From Acanthamoeba castellanii str. Neff (taxonomy: Eukaryota > Discosea > Longamoebia > Acanthamoebidae): DNA of 64,000 bases. The stretch is taken from assembly GCF_000313135.1 (NCBI RefSeq), contig NW_004457671.1, positions 192,285-256,284 on the forward strand, written 5' to 3'. The position numbers and the translations under genes were made by a program. Below the pieces are notes generated by a model that saw only the letters and a program-made list of their open reading frames with translations, was not told the DNA's origin and ran no database searches. Below, piece by piece: positions 22,441 to 34,255 of this stretch; position 1 is the stretch's first letter; each line of letters begins with the position of its first letter.

Positions 22441-23460
22441 ATGAAGTACCTCGAAGTACCCAGCCTATCCCATCTTTCAACCCTTTTGACGGGTTGCGAC
22501 GCCGGCGATAGCCTCATATACGGCCGTCTCGAGGCCTACACCTGTACGCCCCTCATAACTTTTTTCCTCCCTCACCAAACTGCCGAAAGGGGGGTAGCCG
22601 TTTCTTTCTGTTGCCCCCTTGGGGGGGAGGGGTTAAAATTGCTGTGGGCCAAAATGGTTGCCCTGGGCACCTCTGACGCGAGGGGTGTCTTTTTTGTGTT
22701 GCCGCGGCTGTACAGGCAAGCGGGCCGGGTCGGACAAAAAGCTGTACAAGGAGCTGAACCAGCAGTACGAAGAGCTCTCCAAGTCGCCAGACTCGCAAGA
22801 GGCGCTCTCCACGTCGCCGTTCGGCCCGCTCTCCCTGAGCACCTCCCGGCGGACGTTCATTTCCCTCATCTCCACCCTCAACGCCAGCTTCCCCGACTAC
22901 GACTTCAGGTCGGTGGCTCCCTCCTCCTCTTTCCAACCACTGCCTCCGATGCACATGTCGCTGCTGCTGACATCCTAGCGAACGGCAACACCTCTCGCTC
23001 GCTTGCTTGCGATAACAGTGAGCTCAAGCCGGAGCACTTCCGCAAGGAGCAGAGCCTGCACAACTGCATCAACGACATCAACACGACCCTCACGTCGGTC
23101 CTGCCCGAGTCCCAGGCGTTCCTCAGTCGGCTGTGGAACACTCTCGAGGCCGAGATCAAAGTCACCGAGTGCGACCTCTACAGCTACATTCCCGACACGG
23201 ATTCGGATCCCTTCAGCGAGGAAGGCAACATGTGCGCTTCTTTCTTCTTCGCCGCCTTCTGACTTGCACTCTCCTGGTTCGCTTCTCACCTGCTTGCTGT
23301 GTGCAGTTGGTGCTTCAACTACTTCTTCTTCAACAAGAAGCTGCGAAGAGTTGTCTTCTTCACCTGCCGTGCGGCGAGCAAGATTAACGGGCGCGATCCT
23401 GCCAGTGGTGACTACGGCTGGAGCGTGGAGGACCAGATCGCCGAGGAGATGGACCTGTAA
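22441..23460 (+). CDS. MAF1: MAF1, repressor of RNA polymerase III
   Basis: Four exons (22441-22543, 22716-22908, 23019-23231, 23307-23460) close in frame to 220 residues, about the family length. The three MAF1 signature boxes are visible: box A MKYLEVPSLSHLSTLLTGCD with GRLEAYTCKRAGSDKKLYKE, box B ECDLYSYIPDTDSDPFSEEG, and box C IWCFNYFFFNKKLRRVVFFT with CR. MAF1 binds Pol III and blocks its recruitment with Brf1 when TOR or nutrient signals fall, lowering tRNA and 5S synthesis. The region between boxes A and B (phosphorylated in yeast) is short and Ser-rich here (SKSPDSQEALSTSPFGPLSL). The acidic C-terminal tail seen in animals is reduced to SVEDQIAEEMDL. Confidence 0.96.
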
Positions 23461-23706
23461 CACCAACCACCAAAGCCCCACCACCCATCACCCACCAGCA
23501 GCAGCGGCAGCCACCGTCGAACCGCGATTGTCCTTCGGATTCGAGAATGGAGGCCGAAGAGCGAAGTAGCAAGCCCCCTCCCCCCTTCCCCTCCTCTGTA
23601 CAGACCACCCACAACACACAAACGCACCACGTTCCCTTCAAGAAATGCTTTTGAAAAAACAAAAGGAAAAAAGATAAAACAGAATAGACAACCCGGCGGC
23701 GCCGCG

Positions 23707-25864
23707 ATGCAGCGAGAGCAGCCGGGCATGCCGCCTCCTCTGGGTACGCACGTGCTTCACCAACCACCACTGCCTGCCTACCCCCACCGCGCATTACACC
23801 GTGCACGCGTAAGCACACCCATTGGGGGGGGGGGCTGACCGGCGGCTTGGGTGGGAAGGGAGAGGAGGGCAGCAGCAGCGCGGGGGTGGGCAGGAGGCGC
23901 CGGGGCGTGGGCGGGGCAAACCGAAGCCCACGAAGGAGGTGCAATTGTGGGACGCCATCGTGGCCGCCGCCGCCAAACAGCAGAGGCGCAGTCAGCACCA
24001 GCAGCACCACCAGCAGCACACGAGGCCAAAGCTGCTGCGACCGGGCGAGCGTCCTGCATCCGCCCCCGCCCGCCAACAGCCCCTCAAGCCCACCACCGCC
24101 ACGTCCCCGGGTACCACGCTGCTGCCGCCGCCGTCGTCGTCTGTGGCCAGCCCGGCGCCGTGGGCACATTGGACAGCGCGCCCGCGTGCAGGGGATGCCC
24201 AACCATCGCCACCATCGCCACCGGCGGCAGCGGCGGCGGCGCCCGTCGCAGTGGCATCGCCAGCTCCGCCCAAATCCGGCAAGGCGGCCACAGCGGTCAC
24301 GACCACGACGGCCACGACGGCCACGACGGCTACGACGAGGTCGAAGGGAGCGGGAGGAGCGCCGCGCAAGGCCAAGCACCACCACCATCCGCAGCAGCAG
24401 CAGCAGCGGCAGCAGAACACGAATTGGGCGAGCAACCAGCGGCACATAGCATTCCGCGGGAAGGAGCGCGAGACGCCCAAGCCGACCAAGCCCTCCAAGC
24501 TCAAGCGCGTCATCCTGCTCGAGCGCGCCAAGGCCGACGCCCTCCTCCAGCCCCCGCCACCGCCCACGCCCGCCCAGCCCGGCACGCCCCCGCCCGGCGA
24601 CGAGGCCGAGGCCGAGGGGCAGGAGCAGGAGCAGGAGGATATCCACGCAACGCACGAGGCGCACGGCCGAGACGAGCCGTGCTTCCCCGTGCCTGGCCTG
24701 CCATCACAGATCGACCACCACCACGGCGACGGCGACGAAGCCGCCGCCGGTGAAAAGACTCGAGAGGCGTATGGAGATGCCGGCGCTCGTGGCGGTGGTG
24801 GTGGTGGCAGCTTCACAGACACAGAGGTGGCGCCTCTCGCCCCGCCAGCTGCCGCTCCCGCGGAGATCGACCACTACGACTACGACTCCCCGCCTCCTTC
24901 GCCGCCGCCGGGAGCAGCCGAAGTGCAGAGCATCGACGCCACGTACGTCCGGCCTTTCTCTTCCTCGCGCGCGCTATCTCACCGTTTACTGGTAATGGCC
25001 TCTGCCCTGGCTCGGCTCGGCTTGGCTGTCCTGTGCGTTTCTTTGTTGCGCGCGCGTGCGAGCTGGCAGGTACTGCAAGCAGGTCATCAGCGTGGAGCTC
25101 AACCAGGTCATGCGGCAGCTCCTCCAGGAGCTCACCCGCTTCCAGGAGCGCGCCCGGACCAAGAACCCTGACAAGGTGCGTCCGAACCGCGGACCTTTCC
25201 TCTCTGTGCACACGCCTTACTCGCCCCCCCCCACTCGCCCCAGGCGCGCTCGAACAAGAAGCGGTACGTGTGCGGGCTGCGGGAGGTGCTGCGGAGCGTG
25301 GAGAGGAGGAAGGCCCGGTGCGTGGTGGTGACGCCCAACATCGAACGCATCTCGTCGCCTGAGGGCGGGCTGTTCGAGGCCGTGGAGGCCATCGTGCGCA
25401 CCAGCCAACAGCACCGCATCATCGTCATCTTCGCCATGACCCGCACCTCGCTCGGCAAGGCCATCTCTAAGCGCCTCAAGATCGCCGCCCTCGCCATCCT
25501 CGACCCTTCCGGTGCGGGAACCCCCCCCCCCCATCCGGGCACACATGCGGTGTGCGGTGTGTTCTCACCCCGAGGCCCGGTGGCAGGTGCGGAGGAGTAC
25601 TACAAGCAGGCGCTGGCGCTGGCCCACAAGGGCCGACTAGACTACCGGAGGATGCACAAGCGAAAATCGCAGCAGCATCAGCAGCAGCAGCATCAGCAGC
25701 AGCATCAGCAGCACAACATTCCCAAGCCGCTGCCGCCACCGTCAGGGCAGCCATCCAAGGCTGGCCAGCCACAGCCGCCGCTCGAGGAGGTGCTGCCGCA
25801 GCTCATCCAGCAGGTCATCAACGAGCGCCTGCGAACGGAACTGCTCATCGACGACGCCACATAA
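23707..25864 (+). CDS. SECISBP2: SECIS-binding protein 2 (SBP2-like), selenocysteine incorporation factor
   Basis: Five exons (23707-23743, 23814-24942, 25070-25175, 25244-25511, 25587-25864) close in frame to 605 residues. The C-terminal part is the SBP2 SID/RNA-binding module: YCKQVISVELNQVMRQLLQE, LTRFQERARTKNPDKARSNK, KRYVCGLREVLRSVERRKAR and CVVVTPNIERISSPEGGLFE. This is an L7Ae fold preceded by the SBP2-specific LLQEL..FQ.R...K.P segment. SBP2 binds the SECIS element in selenoprotein mRNAs and recruits eEFSec so that UGA is read as selenocysteine. The N-terminal 400 residues are Pro/Gln/Ala/His-rich and disordered, as in animal SBP2. A Gln/His repeat follows the L7Ae domain. Its presence implies that this organism makes selenoproteins. 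The first short exon is the weakest part of the model. Confidence 0.9.
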
Positions 25865-26067
25865 GGCGAGAAAGAGCGAGAGAAAGAGAGAGAGAGGCTG
25901 GCGCAGGCCTGCAGGTTTGTCTGTCCGTGTGTCGTCGTCTTCCGTTTTGTACAAAAGTGTGGTGGGTCCTCCCACAATGGGCGGGCGATCCAACCAACGC
26001 CCTTTTGGCGGCGGTGGTGAAGTGGGTGTGGGTGGGTATGTGCGCACGCAGCAGCTGCAAGGCGCGA

Positions 26068-26976
26068 TCACTCGAGCTTGTAGGAGTCGGTGCGCCTCCG
26101 CCGGACCACCTTCTTCTCCCTCGCGGTGGTGGTCTCCTCCTCGGACCTGCCGTCGTTGCTGGCCTCCTCGTCATCGTCCTCGTCCTCAACGTTGTCGTCG
26201 TCTCGGTCACTGTCCTCGTCGTCTCGATCCAGCTCTACACGCACGCACGCACGCACGCACCAGCGCACCCCCCCCCGAGCATGTAGAGATGCAAAAGTTA
26301 CTTAGCGAGAGGGACGACGTTCCACACAACACGTGCGCGGCGTTCTTATCAGGTGCGCGCGGTTGGGTGGAGCGGTGGCGAGGAGGCCGTACTGGCGGCG
26401 GCGGCGCTGCTGCCAAGTCCGTTGGCCTGGAGGGCGGTCGTGGAGGAGAGGGAGAACACGCGGTGCTTGTTGGAGAAGTGGGGCTTCTTCTGCGACACCG
26501 CCCCACGTCGCGACAGGTAGCTGCTCCACCCTATAATATATATGTATATATTTGTGCACGTTAGACCAACCACACCACCCGCAGCCCATCGCCAGAAAGT
26601 GGCGAGAGTGGCGAGAGTGGTGGGTGGGTGCTTTGGGCGGGGAGGAGTGCGTGCCAGAGAGTACGTTGCCGCGGGAGTGGGTGTCCTCGAGGTAGGACGT
26701 CTCGAGGGCGTAGATCTGCTGCTCCAGCGTCACCAGGTTCCGTTCCATGGCTTCCCGCCTCTCCACCAGCTCTCGCGCACGCGCTCGCGCGCCCTCGGTC
26801 GCCTCGGAGGCCGGCCCCCCGCCCCCCGCTACTGGGGCACTGCCAGCACTCTTCTTGCGTGGTCGCTTTTGGGCCGCCTGCTGCTCCGTGCTTTTGGTCA
26901 ACGACGAGGAAGAACGCTTCCTGCCTGGCCCGGCGGCGTGCACGAGTCCTCGTCCATCCTCTACGGTGGCCTCCAT
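26068..26976 (-). CDS. EAF6: EAF6 / MEAF6, histone acetyltransferase complex subunit
   Basis: Three minus-strand exons (26976-26655, 26530-26393, 26234-26068) close in frame to 208 residues. The EAF6 core is clear: ARARELVERREAMERNLVTL, EQQIYALETSYLEDTHSRGN, then VLSGWSSYLSRRGAVSQKKP and NKHRVFSLSSTTA. EAF6 is a small coiled-coil subunit of NuA4, NuA3 and MOZ/HBO1 acetyltransferase complexes in the nucleus. The N-terminus is basic (GRKRSSSSLTKSTEQQAAQK). The C-terminus is an Asp/Glu stretch followed by KKVVRRRRTDSYKLE. To keep GW after VLS the first intron must use a GC donor (CTCTG|GCACGC). The alternative GT donor at 26665 breaks the conserved frame. The gene is divergent from SPT6, and the pair would serve related chromatin functions. 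Confidence 0.9.
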
Positions 26977-27186
26977 CTGTACTCTTTCCTTCCCATTTTC
27001 TCTTGCGTCGCTCTTTTTTCTTTAACGGTCGACTTTCCTCGTGATTTTCCTGCACCTTTTTGACGGCCTTTTCAGGATTGCAAGGAATTTACCCCCCCCC
27101 GGCACAAAGGTTACGCGGCCAACAGACAGATCAGTCTTTTCTCGCCCGCATCCTGCTCACAAGCCACGCCCCTGCTTCGCTTACTC
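26977..27186. promoter_or_regulatory. Divergent promoter, EAF6 / SPT6
   Basis: A 210-bp gap between start codons of two chromatin genes on opposite strands. The side next to EAF6 is T-rich on the plus strand (TTTTTTCTTTAACGG). Shared regulation of the pair is an inference from spacing. Confidence 0.5.
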
Positions 27187-30100
27187 ATGTGTACGTCCTC
27201 CCTCCTTGCAAACTTCTTCTCATTTTCTGCGGCTGAGTGGCAATTTTCGCATTTTTTTTTGTCATTTGCACAAAATTAGCGGACGACGAGAAATCGGGTG
27301 ATGAGGCCCTCAGCTTCGACGACAGCAGCGAAGAAGAAGATTTGGAGGACGAGCCCGATCACTACGAAAATGACGGCTTCGTGGTAGAGGACGTGGACGA
27401 CGAGGAGGCCAGTGAACAACGGCGCAGACGCCGTCGACGCGAGCGGGAGAGGGAGAGGGGCACTGAAGAGCTCGATCTCGTGCTCGAAGATGAAGTGGGC
27501 GAAGGAGGGGAGGCAGAAGGAAGAGGTGAGGGAGGAGGTGATCACGAGGGGGGCGATGAGGAGCGTCGCAAGAAGCGTAAGAGGCGGCCCACCCGCGAGG
27601 AGCTCGATGAAGACGACCTCATGCTCATCGCTGAAAACACGGGCGAGTCCCTCCCTGCCAAATCGAGTAGCGACAAATTCAAGCGCCTCAAGAAGAATCG
27701 CGATGAGCTGGGCCTCGGCATGGACTTTGACGACCGGCACGGCTCCGCGGAGGGCGAGCGCCTGGACGAGGCCACCCTCGAGAAAGACCTCTTTGGCGAC
27801 GGTACCGCCTCTCCCACTTTTCAACCCCCTTTGCTGCTGCTGCCGCCGCTGCCACCACTCGGCTGGCGCCTCTCTCTCCTCGGTCCACGCGCACTGCCCG
27901 CTCGCTTTCTTGCCCTGTGTTCTCGTCGCTCAGACCGCCCACGTAACGTGTTCACTGCTTGTGCACAACGCCGTTGATGCTCACGCTGGTGGTGGCTGGT
28001 GGTGAGCAGACGAAGAGGACGACCAGGACCAGCCGCCGCAGGACCAGCGTCCGGCGCCGGAAGAGGATTTCGACTCGGAGGAGGAGGAGTTGGACGACTT
28101 CATCGTCTATGGACCCGACGAAGAGCAGGAGCGGCGAAAGGCCCGCAAGGAGCGCCGCCACGCCGGCACGATGGGCATTTCCCAGAGCCAGCTCGACGAG
28201 GCCGCTTCCATCTTCGGCGGCGACATGAGCGAATTCCTACAAAACCAGCTCGACGAAGAGGACTATGACGTACGCGCCGCCGCCGCCTCTTTGCCATCAG
28301 CAAGTGATCGCTCATCACATTCTCACAACCCCCCCCCCTTGGTCGTGTCGTGTCGTGTCGTGTCGTGCGCTGCATTTAGTACGAGGGAGATGAGGAGCGC
28401 CCACGAAGACAGAAGGCGGAGGCGTCGTCGGAGGATGTGCTGGAACAGATCAAGCAGCAGTACGAGCCCAGCCTTCTCGCCGAGAAGTTCATCACCACCG
28501 AGGACGAGCGCATCCGCCGCACCGACATTCCCGAACGCCTTCAGGTGACCCTTCCTTCCCTCTCCCCTCCTCCTCCCTCCTCCGCACCGCATCTCCCGCG
28601 ATCTTCTTTTGCGCAGAGCACTCAACTCTTCTTTCCTTTCCTTTCCCTTTCCTTTTTCCCTTTCCGCTCTCGCCCACGCAGTTGCGTTTCCCGGGGCTGG
28701 AGCTGCCGCCCGTGGAGCGCGAGATCCTGGGTCGGGAGGCCGAATGGATCTTCAGTCGAGTATTCCAGCACCGGCCGGGCCTGGACACCCACCAGCACGC
28801 CATGGTGACGCGCATCATGCAGGTCCTCGAGTTCATCCGCAAGCAGAACTACGAGGTCCCCTTCATCGCGCACTACCGCAAGGACTACTGGCGCTGCCCG
28901 CAGCTCTCGCCCGCGGACCTGTGGCTCATCTACGAATGGGACGAAAAGTTCATCCACATCCTCACCAAGAAGGCCAATCTCCGCGCCATGTACATGGCCA
29001 TCGGTACGCGCCCCTGCTCAAGCAACACAGCGCAAACGCAACACAAGGAGATGGCCTGCTGCTCGCTCACAATTTCCTCTGCGCCTTTCTTTCGGCAGAG
29101 GGCCTCGAGGAGGAGTACTACGGGGAGCTCATCGAGTCGTGCGACACGGACCAGGACGTCAAGGACCTGCACGACCACTTCCAGCTGCACTACCACGAGG
29201 CCATCGAGCAGGTCTCAACGTCGCGCTACAAGCGACCCGTCAAGAGGGACTTTTACACCGTGTGCAAGAAGACCGGCCTCGTCGAATTCGCCAACAAGGT
29301 ACGTCCCCTCCCCCCCTTCCAAAATCATCGCATCATGGCTGGTCGTCGTGCGCCCGTGTCTGACCACCACCCTGCTCCCCCCACTGCCGTGTTGTGCGCG
29401 CGCGTTGTGAACGACAACACCACCAACACCAACAACAGAGCTTCGGGCTGACGGCGAAGCAGTTTGGCGACAACCTCATGGACTCAGTTCTCACGCACAC
29501 GCCGGCCAACCCGGAACCTGATCCAGAGACGCTGGCCGCCGAGTTCATGAACTCGCCGGAGAACCGGGAGTTCGTCGATGTCGAGTCGGTGCTCAAGGCC
29601 TCGCGCTACGTCCTCGCCCGCGAGATTGCCTACGACCCGCACGTGCGCACGTCGCTGCGCTCCACCTTCTACGACCACGTCGAGGTCTCCACCTTCCCCA
29701 CCCCCAAGGGCCGCAAGGAGATCGATCGGCTCCACGAATACTTTGTACGCAAGATCATCCCCCATCTTGTCAAACCCACGCCAACCTCTCTCTTCTCTCT
29801 TTCTCTCTCTCTCTCGGGAGAGCTCACTCAAGTCCCCACCTCACCTCATCCTCGTTGTTGGCGAACAGAATGTGAAACGTCTGGAGAAGAAGCCGATCTG
29901 GGCCTTCAAGGACTCGGCCCAGTTCCTGCAGATCGTGAAGGCCGAGAAGGAGGGCTACATCACCGCCACCATTTCCATCCCCAACGAGGCCGACTTCCTG
30001 CAGGAAATGGAACAGCTTTACCTCTCCGATGGTACGCCTCCTACCACCCCTCTCCTACCCCCACAAACTGCTCTTGCGCGTGGAGTGGCTGACATGTCAC

Positions 30101-32600
30101 CCGCACAATCGGCCCACGACCAACGACCAACGACACGCGCACAGGCTACAGCCTCAACGCACAGAAGTGGAACGAGCAGAGGCGCCTGGTGCTCAAGGAG
30201 GCCCTGACGGCCAACCTCTACCCGCTCTTCAGGACGGAGCTGCGGGCCAAGATGACCCAGGAGGCCCTCGACCACGTCCTCGCCCGGAGCACCGCCAACC
30301 TCCGACGCGAGCTCATGCGCGGCCCCTTCAAGCCCATCTCGTCCTCCTCGCGGTCGGACTACTACGGTATCTCGATTTCTATTAACCCATTTATTATTAT
30401 TATTATTATGTATCGCCCACACCCTCGGGGCCTCACACCACACCGGTCGGTGTTCTTCTGTTCTTCCGGCGCGCGTGCAGACGACGAGGACGATCGCATG
30501 GAGCGGCTGGTGGGCAACACCAAGGTGATGGGCTGCGTGTGGGGTCAGGGCGAAGCACCCACCATCTGCATCGTGGTCGACCGCGACGGCCAGCCGCTCG
30601 AGCTCCTCAAGCTCAACTTCATCAACATGCGGTCGGACGAACGTACATGCCTCTCCATCTCACGACCGCACTCAGGGCCAAGCACGCGCTGATCCTCTCC
30701 ATCGCCCCTTTTCTCGTTGCCTGGGTGGTGTTGCGTGTGTTGCGTGGTCGTTTTGCAGATGCGCCTGAGTTGGACAGGAGGAGGAAGGAGCAGGAGCTGG
30801 ACCAGCTGAGGGATTTCATATCCGACCACACGCCGCACGCCATCGTGGTGGGCGCGGGTCCGAACGAGATCGACTCGCGGCGGTTCTTCGAGGAGCTCAC
30901 CCGGGCGGCGACGACCGTGGAGGCGCGGAAGGACCTGCGCCACCGCATCCACGTCACCTACGCCGATTCGCGCATCGCCAAGATCTACAAGAACTCCTCC
31001 CGCTCCCAGAAGGAGTTCCCCGACTACGCGCCCCTCGCCAGGGAGGCGGTGTGCCTGGCGCGCTTCCTCCAGAATCCGCTCATCGAGTACTGCGGCCTCA
31101 CCCTCGACGGCGCCGAGGAAGTCCTCTGCCTCCCTTTCCACCCGCAGCAGGAGCTGGTGACGCCACCCACCCCCACCCACCGCTCACACCTCCTCAAGGA
31201 GGTTTACCCCTCCACTCAACTCAACTCCACTCTCTCTTCATCCAGGTCCCGAAGGAACTGCTGCACCAGCACCTGATGCGCACCTTCATCGACGTCGTGA
31301 ACGAGGTGGGGGTTGACATCAACCACGCCGTGCAGCACAAGTTCGCCGCCGGCCCGCTGCAGTTCACCGCGGGTCTCGGGCCGCGTAAGGCGCAGGCCCT
31401 CCTGCAAGCCCTCGAGCGCAAGGTCCCCACCCCATACTGCCCTACCCTCCACAAACGTTGCTGCTGCTGTCTGCTGCTGCTGCTTACGGTGGACGGTGCG
31501 CGTATGATGGATGGGGTGGGGTGGTTTGTTCAGGGAGGGCTCGTGTCGTCGAGAGAAGAGATCGACGCCGCGCTCCAGACCTTCAGCACGCCCTCGGGCA
31601 ATCCCGACGACGAGGATCGCATGTCGGTGGTGTACACCAACTGCGCGGGCTTCCTGCGAGTCTGCAACAAGTACTTCCTGCGTGACCACCGCGACATCAT
31701 CGGTACGTGGCGGTCGCGCCCTCTCCGCGCCAAACCCTCCCACAGCCCCTTGGCCCCAGGGGCAGGAATTAAGAATTAAGATATAATGATGATGCTGACT
31801 GGGGGGCGGGGCGGGGCCATTGCCATTCGGCAGATCCGTTGGACGACACCCGCATCCATCCGGACGACTACGGGTTTGCTCGCAAGATGGCGGCCGACGC
31901 GCTGGACGAGGAGGAAGACGAAGGCAGCTCGCAGGTGGAGGCCATCATCCGCCGCCCACAGAAGCTGGAGGACATCGGTACATATCCCTCCACCCAGCAC
32001 TCGCGGCATTTTGCTAGATGGGCACACGACACACACAACACACGCACACGCACACCACAAAGAATGACTGAACACCGCGTGATTGTGATTGTGGTGTTGT
32101 GGTGTGTCATCGTGCATCGATGGTCTTCTGCAGATCTCGAGTCGTTCGCGGAGGAGTGGGAGAGGTCGGGCAAGGGCAAGAAGGCGGTGGCGCTGCAGGA
32201 CATCCGGCGGGAACTGGGCGACCCCTACGCCGACCCGCGCGATTCCTACCGGGACCTGACGCCCGACCAGCTCTTCTACCTCCTCACGGGCGAGACCGAG
32301 ACCACCCTCAGGGCGGGCCAGTTGGTGCACGCCAAGGTGTTCCGCGTGAGCCGCGACATCGTCTTCTGTCGCCTCGACAACGGCCTCTTCGGGTCCATCC
32401 GCCTCCTCGACCTCACCGACTCGGCTGTACAGTCGCCCGACGACGTCGTCGTCCCTGGTTCGCCTTCCTTGGCCCCCCTCGGGTGTTGTGTGTGTGTGTG
32501 TGTGTGTGGGCATTTGGACGCTCTACTCACCCATACCACCCATACCCCCCCCGTCCCACCCACCCACCAATCATGGGCGGTGTGTGATGCAACGTGCGTG

Positions 32601-32656
<56 letters not shown>

Positions 32657-34108
32657 GGCAATACCTGGCGTGTCGGGTGTTGTCCGTGGACAAGGAGAAG
32701 TTCAGCGTTGCGCTGGCGTCGTCGCACAGCAAGCTCAACGACCCGACCCTGGGCGACCACTACGGCAAGCTGGACCCCTACCTCCTCGAGAAGGAGGCCG
32801 AGCAGACCGAACTACCCCGCGACCTCGCCGCCATCCAACGCAAAAAGGCCGCCGCAGCCGCTGCCGGTTCGTCTCCCCCCCCCGCGGGTTCCGCCCAGGC
32901 GTGTTTGTTGTGTAGTGACCGACCGTTGGTCGTGTGCCGTGTGCTGCCGTGGCCAGGTGGTGCCCAGCGGAGGGCGCCGGCGCGAAAGAAGCCGCAGAGA
33001 ACGATCACGCACCCGCTCTTCCGGAGCTGCTCGTGGCGCGAGGCCGAGGACCTCCTGCGTGACAAGGAGCCCGGTGCCGATGCGATCATCATCCGGCCCT
33101 CTTCACAGGGCTCCAACCACCTCAACATTTCCTGGAAGCTCACCGACACCGTTTGCATCCACACCGGTACGCCCGCCCTAGTATCCGACGACCGACCGAC
33201 CGACCATGTGTGTCGTGTCCACCTCCCTCTTCGACCAACGCTTCAGCCAGCTCCAGTTAGCTCACCTGGTCACCTCGTCGTGTGTTATATGCGTTGCGTG
33301 TCTCCCGCGCAGACGTGGTGGAGCGGAGCAGCAAGAAGTGGGAGGTGGAGAAGCAGGTGTACGAGGACATGGACGAGCTCATCTACCGATTCATCGAGCC
33401 CATGACCGAGTTCGGACGGGAGATGCAGAACTACCGCCTGTACCGAGCCGAGGGGCGCGACAGCATCGAGCAGCGCCTCCGGCAGGATCGCGAGACCAAC
33501 CCCGCGCGCATCCCCTACTACGTCATTCCTTCGCCCGACCAATCCCGCCGCTTCACCATCGCCTACTGGCACCAGAAGCCGCGCTTCGAGGTACCCCCTA
33601 CACACTACCTACCACCCACACCCGCCGCGCCGCCTCTCCTGCTCTCCACCCGTGACGCACAAACGATCCTGACCCACTTGGTGGTGGTGGTCGTGGTGGT
33701 GGTGGGCTGGTGGGCTGGTGGGCTGGTGGGCTGGTGTCTCGTGATGATGGCAGAGTGTCGCTGTGACGCACGAGGGCTACCGATACCGCGGGCATCACTT
33801 CAAGAACCCGGAGAAGCTGATCGCCTACTTCAAGGCCAACTTCAAGAATCCCCGCCCCTCGCGTGGTACGGGCGACCCCCCCAAGAAAAAGAGTATTAAA
33901 TACCCGCCTCCCTCGCCGCTCACCGAAGCATTCCGCTCCTGCTGCTGCTGCTGCTGTAGCTGCTCCCGGTGCAGTCAAGGACGCGGCGCGGGAAACACAC
34001 GGGCCGGCCATCCACCCGACACGACTGGCCAGCATCGCGCCGCACCACCACCAGCAGCCCCCACCGCCCATGGTCCCCTCGCCCTGGGGCCAGTGGGGCG
34101 CCCACTAA
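27187..34108 (+). CDS. SPT6: SPT6, histone chaperone and transcription elongation factor
   Basis: Twenty exons close in frame to 1498 residues. The first coding exon is only ATG-T (27187-27190), spliced to 27280. In order: an acidic N-terminus (LSFDDSSEEEDLEDEPDHYE), an Spn1-binding-like segment, helix-turn-helix and YqgF RNase H-like core (CVWGQGEAPTICIVVDRDG), HhH (FTAGLGPRKAQALLQALERK), S1 domain (RAGQLVHAKVFRVSRDIVFC) and the tandem SH2 module (TITHPLFRSCSWREAEDLLR, EGYRYRGHHFKNPEKLIAYF). The protein ends SPWGQWGAH, with a short Pro/Gln-rich tail. SPT6 travels with Pol II, reassembles nucleosomes and binds the phosphorylated Rpb1 linker through its tSH2. All domains are present and the length is near that of yeast Spt6. 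Introns carry (GT)n and CT tracts. The gene ends 147 bp from the convergent LRR gene. Confidence 0.96.
32600..32655. repeat. (GT)n dinucleotide repeat abutting a 3' splice site
   Basis: About 25 uninterrupted GT units end directly at the TAG acceptor of the SPT6 exon at 32657, so the repeat takes the place of the polypyrimidine tract. Confidence 0.85.
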
Positions 34109-34255
34109 TGGGTCCGGGACAACCCCCTTGTTGTGTTGTACATGCATGCCCACACCAACTGCCAAAGAAAGGCGGGAGAAAAAGAGGAAGCTGGAAGCTG
34201 GTTGGCCGTACCGGGGGCTACAAAACCCAAACATGCGCGGCTGCTGTTGATTCAT

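Noticed and set aside
26640..26665. GT donor for EAF6 intron 1 at AAC|GTACTC
   Set aside because: Would break the conserved NVLSGW frame; the GC donor keeps it.
27688..28268. Arg-rich frames overlapping SPT6
   Set aside because: Out-of-frame shadows of the acidic SPT6 N-terminus.
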